Shown one piece after another: positions 1 to 6,532 of a DNA stretch of 26,434 bases. Origin of the DNA: CAZZKJ01 sp964654695 (lineage in GTDB: Bacteria; Krumholzibacteriota; Krumholzibacteriia; WVZY01); contig CAZZKJ010000032.1 of assembly GCA_964654695.1 (NCBI GenBank), positions 1 through 26,434 of the forward strand, written 5' to 3'. The notes beneath the pieces are model-generated. The model had not been told where the DNA came from. It did no database searches and saw only the letters and a list, made by a program, of their open reading frames with translations. The position numbers were made by a program, and so were the translations under genes. Position 1 is the stretch's first letter. Each line of letters begins with the position of its first letter.

Positions 1-1
1 T

Positions 2-730
2 GGGCTGGGCAATATTTCGGGCGTCGCGTTGGCCATCGCCGCGGGCGGGCCCGGCGCTGTGTTTTGGATGTGGGTCACGGCCGTATTCGGCATGAGCATG
101 AAATTCTCCAGTTGTACGCTCGCCCAGGTGTACCGGCGGATCGGTAGCGATGGCCGCGTGCTGGGCGGCCCAATGGTTTATCTCGAAGAAGGGTTAAAAG
201 AAAAAATCGACGAACCGCGGGCGGAAGGGCTCGCAGAGGTAGTATCCCCGCCGGTGAGCATGGTGTTTTTGGGATATAGGAGGGACGATGTCCAAAGATG
301 TCTCGACGGATTTGGATTCCTGGTGCCTGAAAAAGAAAAAAGAGAAATCCTGGGTACGATATGGAGCTCTTCGATATTCCCCGGGCGTGCACCGGAAGGC
401 TTCGCGGCGTTTACCACGTTTATAGGTGGTTCGCGCCAGCCCGAACTGTGTGCCCGCTCTGAAGACATTCTGGCAGATGCGGTGCACGGAGAAATCTCCG
501 GGCTTCTAGGTATCGATAAGGAGCCGGTTTACAGCAGGATTAAATCCTGGCAGCATGCAATCCCCCAGTACCGTATGGGTTACCCCGGTTTGATCGAACT
601 CCTGGCTGGTTTCGAACAGACAGTGCCCGGCGGCGCATTTTGCGCTAACTTCAAAGATGGCATATCGTTAGCTGACTGCATACAAAATGCCTGTAAAACC
701 TCCGATTCGCTGGACAGGTTTCTTACCTGA
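2..730 (+). CDS. In-frame chimera: AgcS-type Na+/alanine symporter fragment fused to protoporphyrinogen oxidase (HemG/HemY) C-terminus, 5' partial
   Basis: The frame is open from the first bases of the window and ends at TGA 728-730. The first ~68 residues (to about base 205) carry signatures of the alanine/glycine:cation symporter family: GLGNISGVA, GGPGAVFWMW, a GM..KF segment and DGRVLGGPMVYLEEGL. From about residue 70 on, the sequence is instead the C-terminal part of an FAD-dependent protoporphyrinogen/coproporphyrinogen oxidase. It shows LGYRRDDV, LDGFGFLVP, a GTIWSSSIFPGRAPEG block, FIGGSRQPE, AIPQYRMGY and the terminal FAD-contact region DGISLADCI. The two families have unrelated folds and functions (membrane symport versus haem synthesis), and no natural fusion of them is known to me. 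A deletion joining two genes or a read-assembly error is therefore more likely than one working protein. The haem-enzyme half lacks its N-terminal Rossmann FAD domain and would not be active alone. Confidence 0.75.
   Translation, partial: GLGNISGVALAIAAGGPGAVFWMWVTAVFGMSMKFSSCTLAQVYRRIGSDGRVLGGPMVYLEEGLKEKIDEPRAEGLAEVVSPPVSMVFLGYRRDDVQRCLDGFGFLVPEKEKREILGTIWSSSIFPGRAPEGFAAFTTFIGGSRQPELCARSEDILADAVHGEISGLLGIDKEPVYSRIKSWQHAIPQYRMGYPGLIELLAGFEQTVPGGAFCANFKDGISLADCIQNACKTSDSLDRFLT
195..215 (+). other. Junction between AgcS and protoporphyrinogen oxidase sequences
   Basis: The symporter-like match ends around GLKEK (to about base 205). The oxidase-like match is visible from about DEPRAEGLAEV (base 206 on). 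The switch keeps the reading frame. No insertion sequence end, long direct repeat or terminal inverted repeat is visible at the boundary. The exact base cannot be set without alignment to intact homologues. Confidence 0.55.
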
Positions 731-745
731 AAACCCGAAAATAGT

Positions 746-774
746 TTGGTTTCGCAGGATGGTTCTGCTATATT
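746..774 (+). promoter_or_regulatory. Probable sigma70-type promoter of the superoxide dismutase gene
   Basis: TTGGTT (746-751) and TATATT (769-774) are separated by 17 bases. The -10 element matches consensus at five of six positions; the -35 is weak. It would give a leader of about 140 bases before the ATG at 921. Confidence 0.4.
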
Positions 775-920
775 AATAGGACAAAAATGGTCGTATTGCT
801 GTTATTTAACTGTATGTCGACGGGAACAGACGATTTGAAGGAACTTTCCCGGTTCAGTCCTTGTTTAGAGAATGAATTCCCGGATTGATAAACCCTAAAA
901 CCGAGCAAAGGAGATATACG

Positions 921-1532
921 ATGGCACATGAACTTCCAAAACTCAATTACGATTACAGTTCGCTCGAGCCTTACATCGATGCTAAGACTATGGAAATACA
1001 TCATTCGAAACATCACGCGGCATATGTAAATAAACTGAATACCGCGCTGGAAAAACATCCCGACCTTGCAGACAGATCGATCGAATCGCTTCTCAAGAAT
1101 CTGGACAAAGTTCCGGAAGATATCCGCACCGCAGTTCGAAATAATGGAGGGGGCCATTATAACCATGCATTGTTCTGGAGTGTTATGGGGCCTGACAGCG
1201 GCGGAGGGCCGCAGGGAAAACTGCTGACCGCAATTGATGCATCTTTCGGAAGTTTCGAAAGATTTAAGGAAAAGTTTGAGCAGGCTGCCGTTACCCAATT
1301 CGGCAGCGGATGGGCATGGCTGAGCGTTGATTCAAAAGGCGGATTGAACGTATCATCGACTCTAAACCAGGATAGCCCCCTGTCCAAGGGATCTACTCCC
1401 ATATTGGGGCTGGATGTCTGGGAACACGCATATTATCTCAAGTACCAGAACCGCCGGCCTGAATATGCAGCCAATTGGTGGAACGTGGTCGATTGGGTGA
1501 AAGTATCCAAGAGGTTTGAAGACGCTTTTTAA
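921..1532 (+). CDS. sodA: Superoxide dismutase, Fe/Mn family (Mn-type signature)
   Basis: This 203-residue protein dismutates superoxide to O2 and H2O2. Metal ligands are visible as H27 (in IHHSKHHAAY), H82 (in HYNHALFW), D165 and H169 (in DVWEHAYYLKYQNRRPEY). The GGGHYNH segment and the active-site glutamine Q150 in NQDSPL are the pattern seen in Mn-dependent enzymes, not Fe-dependent ones; cambialism cannot be excluded. There is no signal peptide, so the enzyme should be cytoplasmic. The ATG at 921 is chosen over an earlier in-frame start at 885 because AAAGGAG (907-913) lies seven bases before it and the family N-terminus (ELPKLNYDYSSLEPYID) begins right there. It is a single-gene unit with its own promoter and a terminator. 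Confidence 0.97.
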   Translation: MAHELPKLNYDYSSLEPYIDAKTMEIHHSKHHAAYVNKLNTALEKHPDLADRSIESLLKNLDKVPEDIRTAVRNNGGGHYNHALFWSVMGPDSGGGPQGKLLTAIDASFGSFERFKEKFEQAAVTQFGSGWAWLSVDSKGGLNVSSTLNQDSPLSKGSTPILGLDVWEHAYYLKYQNRRPEYAANWWNVVDWVKVSKRFEDAF

Positions 1533-1557
1533 AAAAAATCGGACGAACTAGCGCCGG

Positions 1558-1595
1558 AAGCCGGGTGAATCAAAAGCTCACCCGGCTTTTTATTT
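1558..1595 (+). terminator. Rho-independent terminator after sodA
   Basis: A perfect 9-bp stem, GCCGGGTGA (1560-1568) with TCACCCGGC (1578-1586), has a 9-base loop and is followed by a T-rich run from 1587. Flanking A/T bases lengthen the stem. Confidence 0.9.
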
Positions 1596-1606
1596 GTAAA
1601 AAGGTT

Positions 1607-1636
1607 TTAAACAACCGCCAAGAACGCTATTATAAT
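1607..1636 (+). promoter_or_regulatory. Probable promoter of the EamA/DMT transporter
   Basis: A perfect TATAAT -10 lies at 1631-1636. A weak -35 (TTAAAC, 1607-1612) sits 18 bases upstream. It lies between the sodA terminator and the mini-ORF at 1698. Confidence 0.5.
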
Positions 1637-1697
1637 GGCTATTCACTTCAACCGTTGCCGAATGATTTTGACGATTTGTTTTTAAAAAGAGGATGTT

Positions 1698-1736
1698 ATG
1701 AAATTAGCCCATGAACTCCTGATCGTAGATCAATGA
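1698..1736 (+). CDS. Twelve-codon mini-ORF (possible leader peptide) before the DMT transporter
   Basis: ATG 1698 with AGAGG (1688-1692) at good spacing encodes MKLAHELLIVDQ and stops at TGA 1734-1736. It is in the same frame as the transporter, which begins six bases later at ATG 1743 and has no recognisable Shine-Dalgarno of its own. Translation of the transporter by re-initiation after this short ORF is a plausible inference. It could instead be chance, or the true N-terminus broken by a stop codon. Confidence 0.35.
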   Translation: MKLAHELLIVDQ

Positions 1737-1742
1737 TTCGAT

Positions 1743-2768
1743 ATGAAAGATCAAAATAAAGCCTACCTGTTTACGATATCGGCTGTATTTTTCTGGTCTA
1801 CCGTTGCCTCGGCTTTCAAGCTGGCACTAAGGGAAGTCGATTATCTGGTGCTTCTCTTTTTCTCCTCGCTCACTTCCATGGGTTTCCTTTTTATCGTTCT
1901 GGTTTTCAGCGGCAAGCTGTCCGGTTTGAAGCGCAGCGTATTCCGGGCGCAAAAAAGTTTGTGGAATCCGGGCACCGGAAGCGGTTCTGCGGATATTGAG
2001 CAGGAAAGAGCTGGCCAACCCCTTTTAATATCGGCTTTGGGCGGATTGCTGAACCCTTTTCTCTATTATATAGTGCTGTTCAAGGCGTACTCCCTTTTGC
2101 CGGCCCAGGAAGCTCAGCCGCTCAATTATACATGGCCGGTCGTAATCGCCGTAATGGCTGTCCCCATTTTGGGCGAGAAGATGCGGGCGGCGACTATTGC
2201 CGCTCTTCTGGTGAGCTTCTCGGGCGTAATAATAATATCAACGCGGGGACATATTTCCGGCATGCATATGGCTAATCCTCTGGGAGCCGTGCTTGCCCTG
2301 GGCAGTTCCCTGATATGGTCTTCGTTCTGGCTCATGAACGTGAAGGACGGGAGGGACCCGGTAGAAAAATTGTTTCTAAACTTTTTTTTTGGGTTTATTT
2401 TTATCGCGGTTCTGTTGAGCGTGCTTCGCCTGCTGCATATTAACGGAGCGTATGATAACGGCGCAGTAGCAATTTCATCCGGCCGCTGGGCCTTATTTTA
2501 TCCGGGATGGAAAGGACTGGCCGCATGTGTTTATGTGGGGCTTTTCGAAATGGGCTTTACGTTCATTCTCTGGTTGCAGGCGCTGAATCTTACAAAGGCC
2601 ACGGCCGGGGTAAGCAGCCTGGTTTTCTTATCTCCGTTTATATCGCTGATCTTCATAAAATTAATAGTCGGTGAAGATATCTTGCCGTCTTCCGTTATCG
2701 GCCTGGTCTTGATTATTGCCGGTGTGCTTATTCAGGCTCGAATGACGGCGGCCGGGGCGGTGGAATAG
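1743..2768 (+). CDS. DMT-superfamily permease with two EamA domains
   Basis: The 341-residue integral membrane protein has about ten hydrophobic helices in two EamA repeats. The first starts at AVFFWSTVASAFKLAL and contains the typical LLPAQEAQPLNYTWPV and PILGEKM pattern; the second runs from about residue 175 (PLGAVLALGSSLIWSSFW) to the C-terminus. Members export or import amino acids, purines or other small metabolites across the inner membrane; the substrate cannot be read from the sequence. A polar loop at about residues 58-88 between helices 2 and 3 (around GLKRSVFRAQKSLWNPG) looks longer than usual. It stands alone between sodA and pepD. The ATG at 1743 is taken because it precedes the first helix directly, although it lacks a clear Shine-Dalgarno. 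Confidence 0.88.
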   Translation: MKDQNKAYLFTISAVFFWSTVASAFKLALREVDYLVLLFFSSLTSMGFLFIVLVFSGKLSGLKRSVFRAQKSLWNPGTGSGSADIEQERAGQPLLISALGGLLNPFLYYIVLFKAYSLLPAQEAQPLNYTWPVVIAVMAVPILGEKMRAATIAALLVSFSGVIIISTRGHISGMHMANPLGAVLALGSSLIWSSFWLMNVKDGRDPVEKLFLNFFFGFIFIAVLLSVLRLLHINGAYDNGAVAISSGRWALFYPGWKGLAACVYVGLFEMGFTFILWLQALNLTKATAGVSSLVFLSPFISLIFIKLIVGEDILPSSVIGLVLIIAGVLIQARMTAAGAVE

Positions 2769-2784
2769 CTGCGCGGAGCCCTGC

Positions 2785-2813
2785 TTGACCTGAGTCTCCA
2801 CGTGTTTTATAAT
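2785..2813 (+). promoter_or_regulatory. Strong sigma70-type promoter of pepD
   Basis: TTGACC (2785-2790), a 17-base spacer and TATAAT (2808-2813) match consensus at 11 of 12 positions. The start of transcription would be near 2820, about 85 bases before the pepD ATG. Confidence 0.75.
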
Positions 2814-2905
2814 CCTAATCCCGCTGAAGTGGAATCAATTATTTCCCCTCTGGCGTATATCCGGCATGCTTGCCTCAAATGCAGACAATCAAGGAGGAAT
2901 CGATT

Positions 2906-4360
2906 ATGCCTTTTAACGGGTTAAAACCGGAAACACTTTGGAAGCACTTTGAAGATATTACGAAAATTCCGCACTGCTCCGGCAATGAAACGGAATTGGG
3001 GAAGTATATACTCGCCTGGGCCCAGAAGAAACAGTTTAAGGCCCAAAAAGATGCGAACGGCAACGTGGTTGTACGCATTCCTGCATCGCCCGGCAGAGAA
3101 AACGCTCCGACCGTAGTGCTGCAGGGACATCTGGATATGGTCGGCGAAAAGAACTCGGACGTAAAACATGATTTTGATAAAGATCCCATTGAAGTTGAGC
3201 GTTCCGGCGAATGGTTGACGGCAAAAGGGACCACGCTTGGGGCCGATAACGGCATAGGCCTGTCCGCCTCGCTTGCGGTGGCTGATATGACCGATACCTC
3301 CCATGGTCCTCTCGAGCTTCTTTTCACCGTCGACGAGGAAGTCGGCCTGACCGGCGCAGGTAAATTGGAGGCCGGTTTTATAACCGGCAATTATATGCTT
3401 AACCTTGACAGCGAAGAGCTCGGGGCGGTTTACATAGGATGTTCAGGGGGAGGAGATTCAACCATCAAGCTGCCGGTAAAGGTGGCCGGATCATGCGGAG
3501 CAAAAGCGGTCTCGGTCGCAGTCTGCGGTCTCCGCGGCGGGCACTCGGGTATTGATATCCAGGAACAGAGGGGCAATGCCATAAAGATACTCGCCCGGGC
3601 GCTGTCAAAAGCCGCGCGGGACGTTGATTACGGTCTTTCATCCATTAACGGCGGAAACAAACGCAATGCCATCCCGCGCGAAGCCCGGGCCGAAATTACT
3701 ATAAATGAGGCAGAGTTCGATTCATTCTGCAAAAAGATCGCCGTAGAAACCGAAGATATCAAAGTGGAAATGGGAAGTGCCGACCCCGGGCTCGAGATCC
3801 GGGTCGAAAGCACGAGTGAAGCTCCTTCATCCTGCATGGATAAAAGAAGCAGGGACGCGATCCTGAATATGCTCCTGGCTGTTCCCCATGGGGTTGAGGC
3901 GATGAGTCTCGCGGTGCCGGGCCTGGTGGAGACATCCAACAATCTGGCCACAATAGAGACTTCCGGTTCGGATATAATCGTGGGCACGTCTTCGCGCAGC
4001 CCGATAAGCAGCGCCCTGCAGGCTGTAAGAGACAGTATCAGGGCCGTAGGCGAATTGGCTGGTGCCGCCGTTGAGGAGGACGACCCCTATCCCGGATGGA
4101 ATCCCGATCCCGATTCACATCTGCTGGCGGTTGTCAAGTCGGCACATGAAGAGCTTTTCAAGAAACTGCCCGACGTAAAAGCCATTCATGCCGGTCTCGA
4201 GTGCGGCATAATCGGCGAGAGATTCCCGCGAATGCAGATGGTCTCCTTCGGCCCGCACATAGAGCATCCGCATTCGCCGGAAGAACGGGTGCATATAGAT
4301 TCCGTACAAGAATTCTGGGATCTTTTGTGTGCAGTATTAGGCAAATTGGCGGAAGAATAG
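2906..4360 (+). CDS. pepD: Aminoacyl-histidine dipeptidase (beta-Ala-His dipeptidase), peptidase M20C
   Basis: This 484-residue cytoplasmic metallopeptidase hydrolyses Xaa-His and other dipeptides; the length is almost identical to E. coli PepD (485). The di-zinc M20 site is complete: H75 with D77 (LQGHLDMV), bridging D114 (LGADNGIG), catalytic E144 and ligand E145 (TVDEEVGLTGA), D168 (LNLDSEE) and H456 near the C-terminus (HIEHPHSPEERV). The middle (about residues 180-390) is the lid/dimerisation region with GLRGGHSGIDI. The ATG at 2906 is preferred to upstream in-frame codons because AAGGAGG (2891-2897) lies at the right distance and the family N-terminus (LKPETLWKHFEDITKIPHCS) follows. It has its own strong promoter and may be co-transcribed with the small membrane protein downstream. 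Confidence 0.97.
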   Translation: MPFNGLKPETLWKHFEDITKIPHCSGNETELGKYILAWAQKKQFKAQKDANGNVVVRIPASPGRENAPTVVLQGHLDMVGEKNSDVKHDFDKDPIEVERSGEWLTAKGTTLGADNGIGLSASLAVADMTDTSHGPLELLFTVDEEVGLTGAGKLEAGFITGNYMLNLDSEELGAVYIGCSGGGDSTIKLPVKVAGSCGAKAVSVAVCGLRGGHSGIDIQEQRGNAIKILARALSKAARDVDYGLSSINGGNKRNAIPREARAEITINEAEFDSFCKKIAVETEDIKVEMGSADPGLEIRVESTSEAPSSCMDKRSRDAILNMLLAVPHGVEAMSLAVPGLVETSNNLATIETSGSDIIVGTSSRSPISSALQAVRDSIRAVGELAGAAVEEDDPYPGWNPDPDSHLLAVVKSAHEELFKKLPDVKAIHAGLECGIIGERFPRMQMVSFGPHIEHPHSPEERVHIDSVQEFWDLLCAVLGKLAEE

Positions 4361-4394
4361 GCGGCTGACATTATACTCTCCTGAAAATGATGGC

Positions 4395-4769
4395 GTGTTC
4401 GGGAAACGGCCTTATTCCACGAAACCGCCGGCCGGGCGATTCCTGGGAACCATAATTCAACCCGCCGGAAGAAACATATTGAGAAAGGCCGTAGATTTTA
4501 TTTTTGACGTTCCGGTGACCATCGGCCTTCTTTTTGCCGCAGCGGGCGTAATCCTGTTCTTTTTCAGAAAAGGGATGAATACAATCAACGGCGGGATGTC
4601 TAGAATGTTCGATTTAACCGTTTCCGCATCGAATCAAATGGCCCAATCGATAGCCGATTTGGCAAACACCGATGTGTGGATTCTCAACCTGGTGTGGTTG
4701 TCTTTATCCGCGCTTTTCTATCTTGCTGCTAGCCTGGTAGCTCTTGATTATTTAAACAATTCCGATTGA
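4395..4769 (+). CDS. Small hypothetical membrane protein with two predicted helices
   Basis: I do not recognise this protein. As read from GTG 4395 it has 124 residues. It has one helix at about residues 40-58 (VPVTIGLLFAAAGVILFFF) and a second at about 94-118 (WILNLVWLSLSALFYLAASL). Between them is a roughly 35-residue polar/amphipathic stretch (MNTINGGMSRMFDLTVSASN). A more convincing start is TTG 4479, with GGAAG at 4467-4471; this gives about 96 residues beginning RKAVDFIFDVP, just before helix 1. It follows pepD by 34 bases with no terminator seen between them, so co-transcription is likely. No catalytic motif is visible. Helix composition and codon pattern argue for a real gene, but homologues would be needed to be sure. 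Confidence 0.5.
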   Translation: MFGKRPYSTKPPAGRFLGTIIQPAGRNILRKAVDFIFDVPVTIGLLFAAAGVILFFFRKGMNTINGGMSRMFDLTVSASNQMAQSIADLANTDVWILNLVWLSLSALFYLAASLVALDYLNNSD

Positions 4770-4878
4770 CCGCTTCAATTTATAACTCAAGTTCCGCAAT
4801 ACCGGGTGAGGGTATGAACTTAAAGGTTTTGCCTCGGAGAATGATAGTGTACACTCTTTTTTCAAATTCCGATTCGAA

Positions 4879-4903
4879 GCTGCCGGGGATCATACCCGGC
4901 AGC
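4879..4903 (+). repeat. Perfect inverted repeat upstream of the ammonia-lyase gene
   Basis: GCTGCCGGG (4879-4887) and CCCGGCAGC (4895-4903) form a 9-bp GC-rich hairpin with a 7-base loop, 57 bases before the ATG at 4960. It has no T-run after it, so it is not a standard intrinsic terminator. It could be an mRNA-stabilising or regulatory stem, or the end of the upstream transcript. The rest of the 190-base gap (4770-4959) shows no convincing gene or consensus promoter. Confidence 0.5.
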
Positions 4904-4959
4904 CGCGGAGCTGACGATGCCGGCGTGGATCTGCAGAATAGTCTTATAAGGAGAAGAAA

Positions 4960-6483
4960 ATGGCGTTGATCGTTGATGGACAATCGCTGACGGTTGATAA
5001 GCTCGTGCGTGTGGCTCGGCATGGGGAAAAAATCGCACTTTCCAAAGAAGCATCAGCAGCAATCAAACATTGCCGCGAGATGCTCGAGCAAAAGATCGAG
5101 AAGAAAGAAACAATGTATGGCATCAATACCGGGATTGGAGAATTCTCCGAGATCGTTCTTGATGATGATCAAGTAAAAGAATTTCAGAAGTATCTCATTT
5201 ACAACCATTCGGCGGGTATCGGGGCTCCCGCCCCTACAGAATACGTAAGGGGCGCGATGCTCGGGCGTGTCAATGTGCACGCGCACGGCCGATCGGGATG
5301 CAGACCCGAAATTACCGCAACCCTGGTAGAGATGCTTAACCAAGGAGTCACTCCTAAGGTGTGCCAAAAAGGATCCGTCGGGGCTTCCGGCGATCTGGCG
5401 CCGATGTCGCAGGTGGCCCTTCTGCTTCTCGGCGAGGGAGAAGCATACTATCAGGGCGAACTCATGAGCGGATCGGAAGCGATGAAACGGGCCGGTATAA
5501 AGATTCCCGGGCTGAAAGCCCGCGACGGCCTGGCCGTAATAAATGGATCCAACCTGCTGACCGCAATGAGCGCGATCCATCTGCACGATATGGAACTGTG
5601 GTTGAAACAGGCGGAGATAGCCTGCGCGATGTCTCTTGAAGCCCTGCTTGCTAATATGAAACCATACGACCGGCGTCTCCACGAGGTGCGGGGTTTCGGC
5701 GGCGCGATAAAAAGCGCGAACGCGATCATGAAGTGTATCGACGGAAGCGATCTCCTCGGCGGTAAGATAAAAACCAAAGTCCAGGATGCCTATTCAATGC
5801 GTTCGACCCCGCAGGTAATCGGCGCCGCCCGCGACGCATTGGCGTTTGCGAGAAGCCAGGTTGAAATAGAACTGAACGGAGTCGGTGACAACCCGGTATT
5901 TTTCCCCGAAGAAGACCTGGCGCTCACCGGTGCTAATTTCCAGGGATCTCCGGTGTCGCTGCCGATGGAGATGGCGGGCACGGCGGTCACCATGGTGAGC
6001 GTCATATCCGAGCGCCGGTTGAACCGCTTGCTAAACCCGGCCCTGAGTGTCGGCCTTCCTGCATTCCTGACCAGGGGGGCAGGAATGTTCAGTGGAATGA
6101 TGCTCAGCCAGTACACGGCCGACGCCTTGATAGTGGAGCAAAGAATGTTGTCGGCGCCCGCAGCCGCCGCTTCCATTCCTGCCGCCGCCGACCAGGAAGA
6201 TTTCGTATCCATGGGCATGAATACGGCCATCAAGAACGGACAGATACTGGATAATGCCTACGGTGTGCTTGGAATCGAATTTATGGCGGCGGCGCAGGCA
6301 TTAGACTTTCGCGAATTCAAGCCCGGACGGGGTGTTGAGGTCGCGAGAAAAGTCGTACGAAAATGCGTAGACTTTCTCGATAAAGACAGGCCCCTGTATG
6401 CCGACCATACAAGGATGAAGAAACTCGTGAAATCCTGTGAGATACTGACCGAAGTCGAAAAGGAAACGGGCCCTTTGGGATGA
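4960..6483 (+). CDS. hutH: Histidine/aromatic amino acid ammonia-lyase (MIO enzyme, HutH-like)
   Basis: The 507-residue protein belongs to the family that deaminates histidine, phenylalanine or tyrosine non-oxidatively, using a methylidene-imidazolone (MIO) group. The MIO precursor A142-S143-G144 lies in GSVGASGDLAPMSQ. The catalytic tyrosine Y53 is in YGINTGIGEF. Helical-core motifs such as LNGVGDNPVFF and QGSPVSLPMEMAG are intact. The usual HutH block QEDHVSMG reads QEDFVSMG (residues 412-419): the acidic residue is kept (E413) but the following His is Phe. The substrate loop reads YNHSAGIG, not SHAAGVG. Histidine remains possible because H83 and E413 are present, but an aromatic substrate or aminomutase role cannot be ruled out. 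No hutU, hutI or hutG is nearby. ATG 4960 has AAGGAGA (4948-4954) before it. It ends convergent to the minus-strand operon. Confidence 0.93.
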   Translation: MALIVDGQSLTVDKLVRVARHGEKIALSKEASAAIKHCREMLEQKIEKKETMYGINTGIGEFSEIVLDDDQVKEFQKYLIYNHSAGIGAPAPTEYVRGAMLGRVNVHAHGRSGCRPEITATLVEMLNQGVTPKVCQKGSVGASGDLAPMSQVALLLLGEGEAYYQGELMSGSEAMKRAGIKIPGLKARDGLAVINGSNLLTAMSAIHLHDMELWLKQAEIACAMSLEALLANMKPYDRRLHEVRGFGGAIKSANAIMKCIDGSDLLGGKIKTKVQDAYSMRSTPQVIGAARDALAFARSQVEIELNGVGDNPVFFPEEDLALTGANFQGSPVSLPMEMAGTAVTMVSVISERRLNRLLNPALSVGLPAFLTRGAGMFSGMMLSQYTADALIVEQRMLSAPAAAASIPAAADQEDFVSMGMNTAIKNGQILDNAYGVLGIEFMAAAQALDFREFKPGRGVEVARKVVRKCVDFLDKDRPLYADHTRMKKLVKSCEILTEVEKETGPLG

Positions 6484-6532
6484 GAGGCTCGTTTTACATA
6501 CGTATTTCCGCCGGGTCGAAACGCTTGTGTAT

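Noticed and set aside
768..1298. Minus-strand frame of 176 codons over the sodA region
   Set aside because: It overlaps a well-supported superoxide dismutase on the other strand and shows no recognisable motif.
4766..4969. Short plus-strand frame of 67 codons between the small membrane protein and the ammonia-lyase, plus antisense frames of similar size
   Set aside because: No Shine-Dalgarno, no domain pattern, and it runs through the hairpin and into the start of the next gene.
5053..6233. Several minus-strand frames inside the ammonia-lyase gene
   Set aside because: High-GC codon shadows of a gene with intact catalytic motifs over its full length.
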